This document shows, piece by piece, positions 1-8,950 of a stretch of DNA of 64,000 nt. The notes beneath the pieces were generated by a model that saw only the letters and a program-made list of their open reading frames with translations, was not told the origin of the DNA and ran no database searches. The stretch's first letter is position 1. Each line of letters opens with the position of its first letter. Origin of the DNA: Sneathiella limimaris (GTDB taxonomy: Bacteria > Pseudomonadota > Alphaproteobacteria > Sneathiellales > Sneathiellaceae); NCBI RefSeq assembly GCF_012932565.1, contig NZ_JABBYJ010000001.1, forward strand, positions 1,488,001 to 1,552,000, in the 5' to 3' direction. A program made the position numbers and the translations under genes.

Positions 1-897
1 TATGGGGCTCAGGACGGGGTGGTTCCGGCCAAGATTGTCCGCAACTGCCTGGATTATGAAGAGGTTGAGCGGGATGACGAGATCCGTCGGGATTGTGGCC
101 TGAAACCAGAGGACAGGCTGGTTCTGTATCCGAACTCGGTCTTTATTGATTGTGGGGTTGAGGAGACGGTGACGGCGCTGAAGCATCTGCCGGAAACGGT
201 TCACCTGGCGATCATGGGGTGGATCCCGGCGTTTCTGGGCGATCCGTTGAAGGAGCGAATTGCCCGTCAGGGCCTGGAAGGGCGGGTGCATTTTCTCGAC
301 CTGAAGGGACCGGATGATCTGATCCGCTATCGCAGCGGGGCGGATATCGGAATCATTCCGATCCGCCCGACGATTGGCAATCATCGAACGATGCTGCCGA
401 ACCGGGTGTTTGAGTTGATCATGAGCCGGGTGCCGATGCTGGTCTCGAGCCTGCCTTATGTGCAGGAGGTTGTCGAGACCTATGATTGTGGGGTTGTGTA
501 TGAGGGGAGCCAGCCGGAGACGATAGCCCGATCCCTAGAGAAGATGCTGTCTCGTTTGGACTATTACCGGGAGCGGATGGAAGCGACGGCGAAGGAGATG
601 TGCTGGTCACAGGAAGAGGGCGCCTTTGAGGCCGCGATGTCGCCGGTTCTGAGCCCCTCGGATCCCCCGAGGAAGATCCTGTGCCTGGCCAACAAGCCGC
701 TGACGACGAACCGCCGGTTTTACCGACATACCCGGACCCTGGCCAACTGGGGGCATGACATCACCGTCATGGCACTCGAAATCCCCGACCCACAGCTCCA
801 GGTCAACGGGGTCAGGTATATGGAAATGCCGTCAGAGGATGGTACAGAGCAGAAGAAAACTCCGAGAGGTGTTTCAAAAGCTTTATCCAAACGCTAG
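1..897 (+). CDS. Glycosyltransferase, GT4-like, 5' end outside window
   Basis: This open frame enters from the left edge and ends with TAG at 895-897; the GTG at 19 is an internal codon because the preceding codons already align with the paralogue at 954-2525. The visible 298 residues hold the nucleotide-sugar-binding half of a GT-B fold: a run ending VRNC, a strand-rich segment with the HLAIMGW type turn, and the acceptor-side motif LPNRVFELI followed by a glycine-rich patch. After this domain, at about residues 220-275, comes a new beta-alpha-beta unit (ILCLANKPLTTNRRF, GHDITVMALE) that is normally the first unit of a GT4 N-terminal domain. The protein probably transfers a sugar in surface-polysaccharide assembly; donor and acceptor cannot be read. 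Base composition is visibly richer in G+C than in the genes that follow. Confidence 0.8.
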   Translation, partial: YGAQDGVVPAKIVRNCLDYEEVERDDEIRRDCGLKPEDRLVLYPNSVFIDCGVEETVTALKHLPETVHLAIMGWIPAFLGDPLKERIARQGLEGRVHFLDLKGPDDLIRYRSGADIGIIPIRPTIGNHRTMLPNRVFELIMSRVPMLVSSLPYVQEVVETYDCGVVYEGSQPETIARSLEKMLSRLDYYRERMEATAKEMCWSQEEGAFEAAMSPVLSPSDPPRKILCLANKPLTTNRRFYRHTRTLANWGHDITVMALEIPDPQLQVNGVRYMEMPSEDGTEQKKTPRGVSKALSKR

Positions 898-953
898 AAC
901 TTTCTATATCTCCTGCTAAAGTGATGACATTCGGATACTAAGCTCGGTGAGTT

Positions 954-2525
954 ATGAAGTGGTTTTTTGATTTTACGTCCAGGTGGAAGAAACAGGGATC
1001 CTCTCGAGGAGGTGGCCAGCGCATTCTGGCTGAACTGAAAAAAACTGATCCGGAAGCGCACGAAAAAATTTCCAGGCATATTCAGCAGGTCAAGTTTCAG
1101 CTGAGAAAAACCAACAAGGCGCTGCTTGAACGGCTAGCGGATCTGGAGAAAAAACGTCTGGCGCTGCTGAAGCGGATTGGAGAGCTGGAAGAGCGCCGCG
1201 ATACTGTTGTTGCAAACTACAATGAGCTTCGTAAAAACCGAAACTATGCCTTGTGGCTTCGGCATTTGAAGAAAACCTTCGATTTCGCGCAATTTGCCTA
1301 CGAAGATATTACCGATGGACCAGTCAGGCTATGTTTGGCCCATGATACATACTCATTGCAGGCCGCAGAGCTATTTCGAAAGAAATATGGCGCCAGAGTG
1401 CTTTATGATGCCGTAGAGGTGCCGAACTATCGGGATCGATCTCTTGCCGCTCAAAAAGGGTATGCAACCAATATCTATGCCGCAGATTTTATCATGAGTA
1501 CTGAATATGAGTTGATCCGGCGGGCAGACAGTCTGATCAGTATTAGTGATGGATTGGCAGATGTGGTTGCCGAACAGACAGGGGCCGCGCGGCCAACCGT
1601 CGTGCGAAACTGTCGATATACGCAGCCTTTTAAATCCAGTAATTCAATCCGCAAGGATGTCGGTTGTAAGAAGGATGACAAGGTTGTCCTTTTTCTGAAT
1701 ACCATCAACTATGGGGATGGTTTTGAAGAAACGATGGAGGCGCTAAAAGAGCTTCCAGACTATATCCGGTTTGTCTTTCTGGGCGGTGTCCAACGTCTGG
1801 AAGGAGGCAAAGATATAAATGTCGAGCTCCGGAAAATCGGCTTGTTTGAAAGGTGTACATTTATTGAAGCCCGTGAGCCGAAAGAGCTGATCCGCTATAT
1901 CTCTGGTGCGGATATTATGGCTATTGTCAGAAGGCCCAGCAATTTAAACAATGAAATTAGTCTTCCTAATCGGGTGTTTGAGGCTATTTCAGCGTCTGTT
2001 CCCCTTGTTGCCCCTAATTTGCGGGATATCGGAAAAATTGTTGCCGACTACGATATTGGGGAGGTTTATGAGGCGACTGATCCTGGCGATATGGCCGAAA
2101 AAATCTTATTCTCTCTTGAGAAGAGGCGCCAAAAACAACTCGAAAAATCATTAAAAAAGGCCAATAAACTGTTGTGTTGGGAAGAGGAGGAAAAGCAATT
2201 CCTCGCAGCTGTACAAACCGCTATGGCTGAAAGCGGACCACAACAGGGCAAAACAGTTATACTCGCTTGCAAGGGGCTTGAGCGAAACGACAGAATTTTC
2301 CGAATGAGTAAAACCCTCGTGGAGAATGGCCACGATGTCCATGTCGCTTGCCTGGAACTGCCAAAAGAAGAATTGTTCCACGCTAAGGTCCAATATCACA
2401 AATACAGAGATCCAGAACCTGATCCTTCTGGATCGGATTTAAGATTTCATGACAATACAAACCAAGAGATGAAAGACTCGGAAGCTGAAAGTCATGCATC
2501 AGAAGCAGCAGAGGCCCGCACTTGA
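954..2525 (+). CDS. Glycosyltransferase with N-terminal coiled coil, GT4-like
   Basis: The 523-residue product is a paralogue of the gene to its left (shared VVRNC and LPNRVFE motifs). Residues about 20-105 form a charged heptad-like coiled coil. A truncated first Rossmann half follows (LCLAHDTYSLQAAELF, then RVLYDAVEVPNYRD at about residues 120-160), then the complete C-terminal GT-B half to about residue 430. Residues about 440-490 again hold a beta-alpha-beta unit (NDRIFRMSKTL, GHDVHVACLE) expected at the start of a GT4 protein. The architecture therefore looks permuted. The ATG at 954 is the first good start after the upstream stop. Its stop codon overlaps the TTG start of the next gene by 4 nt, implying translational coupling. 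A role in capsule or O-chain sugar transfer is inferred from family and context. Confidence 0.8.
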   Translation: MKWFFDFTSRWKKQGSSRGGGQRILAELKKTDPEAHEKISRHIQQVKFQLRKTNKALLERLADLEKKRLALLKRIGELEERRDTVVANYNELRKNRNYALWLRHLKKTFDFAQFAYEDITDGPVRLCLAHDTYSLQAAELFRKKYGARVLYDAVEVPNYRDRSLAAQKGYATNIYAADFIMSTEYELIRRADSLISISDGLADVVAEQTGAARPTVVRNCRYTQPFKSSNSIRKDVGCKKDDKVVLFLNTINYGDGFEETMEALKELPDYIRFVFLGGVQRLEGGKDINVELRKIGLFERCTFIEAREPKELIRYISGADIMAIVRRPSNLNNEISLPNRVFEAISASVPLVAPNLRDIGKIVADYDIGEVYEATDPGDMAEKILFSLEKRRQKQLEKSLKKANKLLCWEEEEKQFLAAVQTAMAESGPQQGKTVILACKGLERNDRIFRMSKTLVENGHDVHVACLELPKEELFHAKVQYHKYRDPEPDPSGSDLRFHDNTNQEMKDSEAESHASEAAEART

Positions 2526-3550
2526 GATATAAAGGTGCGATTTGCTGTTTTGCCTGGCGGGCCCATCTTGATCACTGGAATGATATGGTGATAGAGACGG
2601 CTGCCGAACTGGGCTGGCCAATATTTATCAGTCCACAGGCTATTCCGCCTGCTGGGTGGATTTGGAAGGCAGTGAAGAGAGGTGTTCGTTTTCATATTGC
2701 ACGGAACTCGCTCCTGAAAAACTTAAAAATAGAAACCTTGCTTTGTTTCAATGGGCGTTTTGAATGGCAGAAACCTGTTATTTCTAGCGCTGAAACTGTC
2801 TATTATTTCGAAACAGGGCCACTCTACCAGTCAATCATTATTGATAGAGGTTTGGGGGAGCAGTCGGGATTTAGGGAGCAACTTCCGGGCTTACTTTCGA
2901 ATATTGAACCTGATCTTGATTGGATTGAAAGTTACAAACAGGGGCAGAAAACAAAATATCCTGAAGATCAAAATGGTTCAGTCAAAATTGACAATTATGT
3001 TGCTGTTCCCTTGCAAAGCGGCCGGGATCGGCAAATCATAAATGACTCTGAGGTGACTGTCCGGGGTTTTGTTCACGAGGTTAGCGTTGCAGCAAAAGAA
3101 ACTGGTGTTAGGGTTGTTTTCAAACCACATCCTCGAGATCTGGAGAGTGATCATATCTCCTGGGTCTTGAGGCAGTATGTGGATAATCAGATAATCTTTT
3201 TATCAACTGCTGCGATCGGTGATTTTCTACAAAAATCCAACTGGGTCTGTACAATCAACTCCGGTTCGACAATAGATGCTTTTTTTCACGGAAAGCAAGT
3301 CTTGCAACGTGGGTTTTCTCTTTACGATCAGAGTGATAGTCTAATATTTGCACGAGATATTGCGGCCGGATTTAGAAAATTGCAGGACGAAGCCGTGGGG
3401 ATTAGACAGCGCCGTGTTTTGCAGCAGCTGAAACTCTTAACCTGGCTAAAATCAGAATATCTCTATGGCTTTGAACAAACAGGAAAGCCAACTGCCGACG
3501 GATTTCTTAATCATTTTGATAAGATCAAGAACAGGTTGGCTGACGGTTAG
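2522..3550 (+). CDS. Capsule biosynthesis protein of the KpsC/KpsS type
   Basis: The frame opens with TTG at 2522, overlapping the upstream stop by 4 nt, and has no earlier in-frame alternative; the next methionine is well inside the fold. The product of 342 residues ends in a GT-B-like half with FKPHPRD at about residues 200-206 and a TINSGSTIDAFFHGKQV segment at about residues 241-257. This HPR-then-NSGST order is typical of the Capsule_synth family, whose KpsC and KpsS members transfer beta-Kdo to the lipid end of group 2 capsules. The N-terminal half is less typical. It is likely an inner-membrane-associated sugar transferase acting with its neighbours. It ends 4 nt into the convergent wecB-like gene. 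Base composition is AT-rich compared with position 1-900. A distant GT unrelated to Kdo is the main alternative. Confidence 0.6.
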   Translation: MRYKGAICCFAWRAHLDHWNDMVIETAAELGWPIFISPQAIPPAGWIWKAVKRGVRFHIARNSLLKNLKIETLLCFNGRFEWQKPVISSAETVYYFETGPLYQSIIIDRGLGEQSGFREQLPGLLSNIEPDLDWIESYKQGQKTKYPEDQNGSVKIDNYVAVPLQSGRDRQIINDSEVTVRGFVHEVSVAAKETGVRVVFKPHPRDLESDHISWVLRQYVDNQIIFLSTAAIGDFLQKSNWVCTINSGSTIDAFFHGKQVLQRGFSLYDQSDSLIFARDIAAGFRKLQDEAVGIRQRRVLQQLKLLTWLKSEYLYGFEQTGKPTADGFLNHFDKIKNRLADG

Positions 3551-4701
3551 CTCGCACTGTAATGCCCGATGACCTCATTTGCGATATCTGCAATCTGATC
3601 TGATGTCGATCCGTCTCCAAATGGTGTCGGCCAATTTCTTTCTTTAGAAATCATTTCGTTACCTGAGGCCAATATCCTCTCAGGGTTACAACCGGCTAGC
3701 TGATTGGCACCAAGATCAAGAGTTTCAATCCATTCAGTATTGTCTCTGAGAGTAACGGCAGGAACTTTGTGAATTGCTGCTTCTTGTTGTACGCCCCCAG
3801 AGTCCGTAAAAACCAGTTTGGCGCTGGCCAACAGTTCCAGAAAGTTGAGGTACCCTTGAGGTTCTATTACTTTGATATGGTCTAGATCTTTTAGCCAATC
3901 GTTGAGGCCAAATTCATCAATCCGTTTCAAAGTTCTGGGGTGAGCAGGAAATATCACTGGCAGACTTTTCTGTGCGGCAAAATCTTGTACACCTTGCAAT
4001 GATCCTCTCAAGTTGGCAACAGTGTCAACATTTTCCTCCCGGTGTGTTGTCAGTAGCAAATACCGGTTTGGCTCCAGATTGAGCTCTCTGAGAATTTCCG
4101 CATTCTTCTTCGTCAGTTCATAGTGGCGTAGGGTTGCATCCACAATGGGATTACCTGTCAGGAACACATGACTGGTTAAGCCTTCGTTTTTCAGGTTCTT
4201 GATACTGTTTTCATTGGTTGCGAACAGGAAATCCGAAATATGGTCGATCATAATTCGGTTGTGCTCCTCAGGCATTCTTTTGTCGAATGAGCGTTCTCCA
4301 GCTTCAATATGCCCAATGTTAATATGGAGCTTTCGGGCTGCCAATGCGGCTGCTAGATTGGTGTTGGCATCTCCGCCCACTAGGAAAAAGCAAGGTAGTC
4401 TTTGAAGCAAAATCTTCTCGACGCCTTGCAGCATTGCTGCGGTTTGGCTGCCATGGGTTTTATTTTCTGACACGCCCTCCAGCTTATAGTCGGGTTGGGG
4501 TAATTCGAGATCCTGAAAAAAAGCAGAATCCATACTTGGCGAAAAATGTTGTCCTGTATGGATCACAAAATGTGGGATTTTTCTTTCCCGCATTTTATGA
4601 ATGAGAGGTGCAAACATTACAATACTCGGGCGAGTGCCGACGACTAAGCCAACTTCTGGAGAAAGTGGTTTTTCACTTAACTTATTTAATTGGATTTGCA
4701 T
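3547..4701 (-). CDS. wecB: UDP-N-acetylglucosamine 2-epimerase (non-hydrolysing), WecB-type
   Basis: The 384-residue protein matches the WecB/MnaA GT-B epimerase fold that interconverts UDP-GlcNAc and UDP-ManNAc for surface polysaccharide. Visible motifs are GTRPS near residue 23, VGGDANT, GHIEAGERS and PEEHNR in the first half, THREEN near residue 219, and TDSGGVQQEA with TEWIE in the second half. The family's catalytic acids and histidine are therefore kept. Two family motifs deviate: GTRPE reads GTRPS and HGDT reads GGDA, so the exact sugar substituent may differ from GlcNAc. It lies alone on the minus strand inside a plus-strand polysaccharide block and its 3' end overlaps the preceding gene by 4 nt. 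The ATG at 4701 gives about 16 residues ahead of the first strand. Confidence 0.88.
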   Translation of the reverse strand: MQIQLNKLSEKPLSPEVGLVVGTRPSIVMFAPLIHKMRERKIPHFVIHTGQHFSPSMDSAFFQDLELPQPDYKLEGVSENKTHGSQTAAMLQGVEKILLQRLPCFFLVGGDANTNLAAALAARKLHINIGHIEAGERSFDKRMPEEHNRIMIDHISDFLFATNENSIKNLKNEGLTSHVFLTGNPIVDATLRHYELTKKNAEILRELNLEPNRYLLLTTHREENVDTVANLRGSLQGVQDFAAQKSLPVIFPAHPRTLKRIDEFGLNDWLKDLDHIKVIEPQGYLNFLELLASAKLVFTDSGGVQQEAAIHKVPAVTLRDNTEWIETLDLGANQLAGCNPERILASGNEMISKERNWPTPFGDGSTSDQIADIANEVIGHYSAS

Positions 4702-4858
4702 GAAGACTTTCCGGTCTCATTCGTCTATGAATTGGGTTCATATATCTAAACTGACTAGACCTTTAGCACAGGTCAGGAACTGATTGTAAATAAAAGCTAT
4801 CCGCTTTTGTGGAAAATAATTTTGAGACACTTATGTCGAGAGGACGAAGAGCGAGACA

Positions 4859-6007
4859 ATGAGAATATTGGTACTGGGCGGAGATGGTTATCTGGGATGG
4901 CCAACTGTCATGCATTTTGCGGCAAAAGGTCACGATGTAATGGCCGTGGACAATTATCAGAGACGTCAGATTGCATTGGAAACTGACTCAGAAGCTTTGA
5001 TCCCAACTCCTAATCTTGATGAGCGCGCACAAGTTTTTTATCAGCAAACTGGGAAGAAGGTTGAGATCAAGATTGGCGATTGTGCTGACATGCTGTTTCT
5101 CAATACGGTCGTAAAGGACTTTCAGCCAGAAGCTATTGTTCATTATGCAGAGCAGCCATCTGCACCGTACTCAATGAAAGGATTTCATGAAGCCCAGATG
5201 ACGCTTCAAAACAATCTTGGTGTGACATTCAATACGATCTGGAGCGTTCTGGAAAATTGTCCAGATTGTCATATTGTTAAGCTTGGTACGATGGGTGAGT
5301 ATGGAACGCCTAACATTGATATTGAGGAGGGGTGGATTGATATCGAGCATAATGGTCGAACCCAAAAATTTCTGTATCCCCGCCAAGCTGGTAGTTTGTA
5401 CCATACGACCAAAGTTCTGGATACTGATCTTCTATGGTTCTACGTAAGGACTTATGGCTTGCGTGTGACTGATCTGATGCAGGGGCCGGTCTATGGACTG
5501 TCAACTGAAGAAAGTCAGCTGTCCGATGATTTGCTCCCCAATTTTCATTACGATGATATTTTTGGAACAGTCGTTAATCGTTTTCTCGTTCAGGCAATTG
5601 CAGGTGTCCCATTGACTGTTTATGGAAAAGGTGGGCAGACCCGTGGTTACCTAAATTTGATGGACACGCTTAATTGTGTGGAACTGGCGGCCACCAACCC
5701 TGCGAATAAGGGTGAGCTCAGAATATTCAATCAGTTTACGGAACAGTTTACTGTCAATGAACTTGCCGATCGGGTTCATCGTGTTGGAAACTCAATGGGC
5801 TTGGATGTGAAAATCAAAAATATCGAAAACCCGCGGAAGGAAATGGAAGAGCATTATTATAATGCGAAACATCACGGGTTGATCGAACTGGGACTGGAAC
5901 CTCATTTCATGACAGATGATGTTCTGGCCGCCATGATAGAAAAAATCCTGAAGTATAAGGATAAGATTGCCACTCGGAAGATTATGCCACGTGTAAAATG
6001 GTCCTGA
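4859..6007 (+). CDS. sqdB: UDP-sulfoquinovose synthase homologue (SQD1/SqdB-type SDR epimerase)
   Basis: This 382-residue extended SDR begins with the NAD-binding GGDGYLGW motif and carries segments diagnostic for SQD1: EQPSAPYSM, KLGTMGEYGTPNIDIEEG, the catalytic YHTTK tetrad part at about residue 181, YGKGGQTRGYL and FNQFTEQFTVNEL. The characterised family converts UDP-glucose plus sulfite to UDP-sulfoquinovose, head group donor of the sulfolipid SQDG. A GT4 gene lies 22 nt downstream, the arrangement expected for a sulfoquinovosyl donor and its transferase. Because the surroundings are polysaccharide genes, the sugar might instead enter a capsule or glycolipid. ATG at 4859 is preceded by a purine-rich GAGGACGAAGAGCGAG stretch. 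Assignment to the family is strong; the product's fate is inferred. Confidence 0.85.
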   Translation: MRILVLGGDGYLGWPTVMHFAAKGHDVMAVDNYQRRQIALETDSEALIPTPNLDERAQVFYQQTGKKVEIKIGDCADMLFLNTVVKDFQPEAIVHYAEQPSAPYSMKGFHEAQMTLQNNLGVTFNTIWSVLENCPDCHIVKLGTMGEYGTPNIDIEEGWIDIEHNGRTQKFLYPRQAGSLYHTTKVLDTDLLWFYVRTYGLRVTDLMQGPVYGLSTEESQLSDDLLPNFHYDDIFGTVVNRFLVQAIAGVPLTVYGKGGQTRGYLNLMDTLNCVELAATNPANKGELRIFNQFTEQFTVNELADRVHRVGNSMGLDVKIKNIENPRKEMEEHYYNAKHHGLIELGLEPHFMTDDVLAAMIEKILKYKDKIATRKIMPRVKWS

Positions 6008-6029
6008 TTGTAACAGGTAGTATCAGGGA

Positions 6030-7238
6030 ATGAAGAAGACTGTCGCCGTTATAGGAAGTGAAAGTGGTCATAATGATCAAAGGCTCCGTAACTGGGCGAC
6101 AGTTGCATCAACCTCTGGTTTTCAAGTTCTGTTTTGTACTCGCTATGGGAAATTCAAGGGGAATCCTTTTGATAAGCAGAGTGGGATAGAGCAATTTAGG
6201 TATATCCTGACGCCGGAAGAATACGAACTGGCTGGACTAAAAAATAAGACAGACCTACTGATAGGCCTCGTTAATCTTCCCTTTATCAGGTCCCTGTTTC
6301 GCTATTTCCTGCCCGAGCTAATCGTCGCTAAGCTCAAGCCAAAACTGTTGCAGTTCGAGCCCGATGTTGTTGTCGCTTGCGGACTGAATGCTCTTAAGGT
6401 AGCTCAGAAAGTACAAAACCAGACTGGGTGCCAAATTATTTATGACTCCCCAGAACTTGAGCAGCATCGTAATGCCAGATATTCTTTGAATTTACAGAGA
6501 AAGCGCAGGTGGCTTGAGCGGAAGGCATTGAAGCAGGTTAATGTTGTGACGGTTCCCTCTCCGTCGATCGCAGCATATCTAGCTAATGCATACAACTTAC
6601 GCAATACACCAATAGTGATTTACAACATTCCGTTGCAAGTTTGTGGGGAAGAGGATGTAGGGACTTCCCCGGAGCCTGCAAACAACCAGAATAAAATTAT
6701 TCTTTATGTCGGTTACAGGGGAAACGGGCGTGGTTTGGAGTGGTTGCTACGTGCCCTGCAACTTCTTCCTGAGAATTTCAGATTGGTTTGTATCGGAGGC
6801 AGCCCTCCAGAAAATGACAAAAAATTACTCAAGTTGGCTGAAAGTCTCTCTATTTCTCATAGAATTGAACTGTGCGGCCCTGTGCCGCCAGAAGATGTGA
6901 TACAGGAGATCAGTTTTGCAGATGTCAGCTTTATCGGTGTTGAAAATAGGTGTCTGAGTTATTATTACGCTCTTCCTAATAAATTGTTTCAGAGCTTTCA
7001 GGCGGGGTTGCCTGTTGTTGCTCCCGCATTTCCAGATATTCTAAAGGTTGTAGAAGAGACGGGGATGGGCCTCTGTTTTCATGAGTTCGAGGCAAATCAA
7101 ATTGCAGAAGCTCTTCAGAAGGCAAGTAGCCTGAAAAATGACCCCAATTGGGAAGAAAAGTGTACGCTAGCAAACAAAAAATTTAGCCCGGCGGTGCAAA
7201 GAAAAATAATGATCGATTTGCTCAGGCCCCAGGCCTAA
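6030..7238 (+). CDS. Glycosyltransferase family 4 protein
   Basis: A complete 402-residue GT-B protein. The N-terminal domain starts at once with VAVIGSESGHNDQRLRNWA and continues with IIYDSPELEQHRN near residue 150. The C-terminal domain has KIILYVGYRGNGRGLEWLL, then LCGPVPPEDVIQEI and LPNKLFQSFQAGLPVVAP. It is a conventional-order relative of the two permuted proteins at 1-2525, which share the YD-E...R and LPN[KR] motifs. It starts 22 nt after the SQD1-like gene and is likely cotranscribed. This suggests, without proving, that it uses UDP-sulfoquinovose as SqdX does. Its last bases overlap the convergent LtaS-like gene by 4 nt. Confidence 0.82.
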   Translation: MKKTVAVIGSESGHNDQRLRNWATVASTSGFQVLFCTRYGKFKGNPFDKQSGIEQFRYILTPEEYELAGLKNKTDLLIGLVNLPFIRSLFRYFLPELIVAKLKPKLLQFEPDVVVACGLNALKVAQKVQNQTGCQIIYDSPELEQHRNARYSLNLQRKRRWLERKALKQVNVVTVPSPSIAAYLANAYNLRNTPIVIYNIPLQVCGEEDVGTSPEPANNQNKIILYVGYRGNGRGLEWLLRALQLLPENFRLVCIGGSPPENDKKLLKLAESLSISHRIELCGPVPPEDVIQEISFADVSFIGVENRCLSYYYALPNKLFQSFQAGLPVVAPAFPDILKVVEETGMGLCFHEFEANQIAEALQKASSLKNDPNWEEKCTLANKKFSPAVQRKIMIDLLRPQA

Positions 7239-8854
7239 CCGGTGATTGCCTCATTATTGATTTCCGTATGAGTATCTTTGCGATCATTCAATCCTGCATC
7301 CAGGATTAGCCTGCCCAGGGTGTCAACAGATGTATCGAATTCACGGCTTCGGAAACCATAGTTTTTCCATATGAAATAATCTGTCTTGTGATCGGTGTAG
7401 CCGGTTTTGCGAAATGCGTTCTGAAGGTTTGGCATGTGGTCTCCATAGAAACATAAGATGGAGTCTTTCTTTGTAGCGCTCATATGCTGGGTTAGATTTC
7501 CGATCATTTGATCAGTATTCTTCATGTGTGTCAGATAGTGACTGAGTGAGTAGCAACCAAGAGGCCATGATTGTTTAGGGGGCATTTCAATTCCTGACTT
7601 CGTGAGCCTATCAAGCGGCCAGGCGCCATGATTTTCCATGGTAATTACAAAAATGAAAAGAGGTTCATCTTCTGTTGTTAAAGTTTCAATGACCTTTTTC
7701 CCTAGGGCAATATCACTGATATAGGGACCGAACTGATCTTCTTTTTCAAATTCTGCCATATCAATGAACTTATCGAAGCCTAAGTTCGGAAAAATTTTCT
7801 TACGATTAAAGAAGGTCCCTGCAAAAGGATGAATACAAACCGTCCGATACCCGAGAGCTTTCAGGTTATGAGCGATTGTCCAAAAAGGTGCGCTTGCAAG
7901 TTGTAGGTATGGGTTGAATTTATGATGCCCTAGTACGTCTTCTGGCAAACCACTTAGAAATGCGAACTCGGTTCGCATGGTGTAGGCACCCCAGGCTGGC
8001 ACATTAAGCCGACCAAAATATGTTGAATTTCTTTTAGCGTGGTCATAATGCCTCAGTATAGAGCTATCCAGGTCAGGATGCATGAACCGAACATCAAAAA
8101 ATGACTCCGCCTGGATCGCTACTATGTTCGGTAACTCTCTTTTGGATTTCCTATCTTTGTGGAAACTAGTCGTTGCGAGAGGGAAGGAAGGAGTTTTACC
8201 GGGCTTTTTGGCTCTTTTGGGTTGTTCCAGTTCGATTTTATCCGTGCCGGCAAGAAAAAAGTAGAAAATCAAGCAAACGACTAGACCTAGCTGAGTGACA
8301 TTTTCTTTGACGTCAGCTGTGGGGCCAAAACTGAGTAATATACGTTTGAACTCATTTTGGAATGGCCCTTTCACAATCATGTAAATAACGCCAAGTGTGA
8401 CTCCGAAGAATGCAAGCGTTGGGAAGAAATCAGCTGTGGCGTTTCTTTCGATAAATGGTTTTTCGAAGTATATTGACCCTCCAATTGCAATTGCGCCCAA
8501 TGAGAGCAGAGCAATGAGCTTAGCAAGTCCAATATATTTTACATAGAGATGGGGGTGCCGAATGACCTCACGAAAAAGCTGAAAATCGCTATAAACCAAA
8601 GGTTCTTTGACAGCCTTAAATTTCGCGTTATTCAGAACGACAATAACAGCGTAAGTTACAGTTGATATGAGAAGTGAGAAGATTGGTCTGTAGGTCAGCA
8701 TTAAGACACTGACATAGAACATAATCGGTGGGGTTATCGTGAAAAGTGTAAAAAGATGCCCTTTACGACTGCGTTCTCGTTTTGGGAGTACAATATGATC
8801 CAAAAGCCATATTGCTGAGATTAGTAAGAATATGGATGAAAATGTGATCCACAT
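7235..8854 (-). CDS. LtaS-like membrane phosphoglycerol transferase (sulfatase fold)
   Basis: The 539-residue product has about five hydrophobic segments in its first 200 residues, then an extracytoplasmic alkaline-phosphatase/sulfatase domain. Metal and nucleophile signatures are IVAIQAESFFD near residue 245, the catalytic threonine T292 in YTMRTEFAFLSG, FVITMENHGAW near residue 395, and FYGDHMPN near residue 470. This is the layout of LtaS, MdoB/OpgB and capsule phosphoglycerol transferases, which move glycerol phosphate from phosphatidylglycerol to an outer glycan in the periplasm. It lies downstream of the SDR gene on the same strand with a 96-nt gap and may occupy the place of rkpI in rhizobial clusters, though I cannot confirm homology to RkpI. 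Phosphoethanolamine transfer or glycan sulfatase activity are alternatives. Confidence 0.8.
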   Translation of the reverse strand: MWITFSSIFLLISAIWLLDHIVLPKRERSRKGHLFTLFTITPPIMFYVSVLMLTYRPIFSLLISTVTYAVIVVLNNAKFKAVKEPLVYSDFQLFREVIRHPHLYVKYIGLAKLIALLSLGAIAIGGSIYFEKPFIERNATADFFPTLAFFGVTLGVIYMIVKGPFQNEFKRILLSFGPTADVKENVTQLGLVVCLIFYFFLAGTDKIELEQPKRAKKPGKTPSFPLATTSFHKDRKSKRELPNIVAIQAESFFDVRFMHPDLDSSILRHYDHAKRNSTYFGRLNVPAWGAYTMRTEFAFLSGLPEDVLGHHKFNPYLQLASAPFWTIAHNLKALGYRTVCIHPFAGTFFNRKKIFPNLGFDKFIDMAEFEKEDQFGPYISDIALGKKVIETLTTEDEPLFIFVITMENHGAWPLDRLTKSGIEMPPKQSWPLGCYSLSHYLTHMKNTDQMIGNLTQHMSATKKDSILCFYGDHMPNLQNAFRKTGYTDHKTDYFIWKNYGFRSREFDTSVDTLGRLILDAGLNDRKDTHTEINNEAITG

Positions 8855-8950
8855 GTGTCTTGTTTTTCCATTGCAAACGCAAAGATTAGCTATGCAATCT
8901 TCTGTACAGAATTATCCAAAGGTCTTAATCATCAAGAATGATGACTGAAC

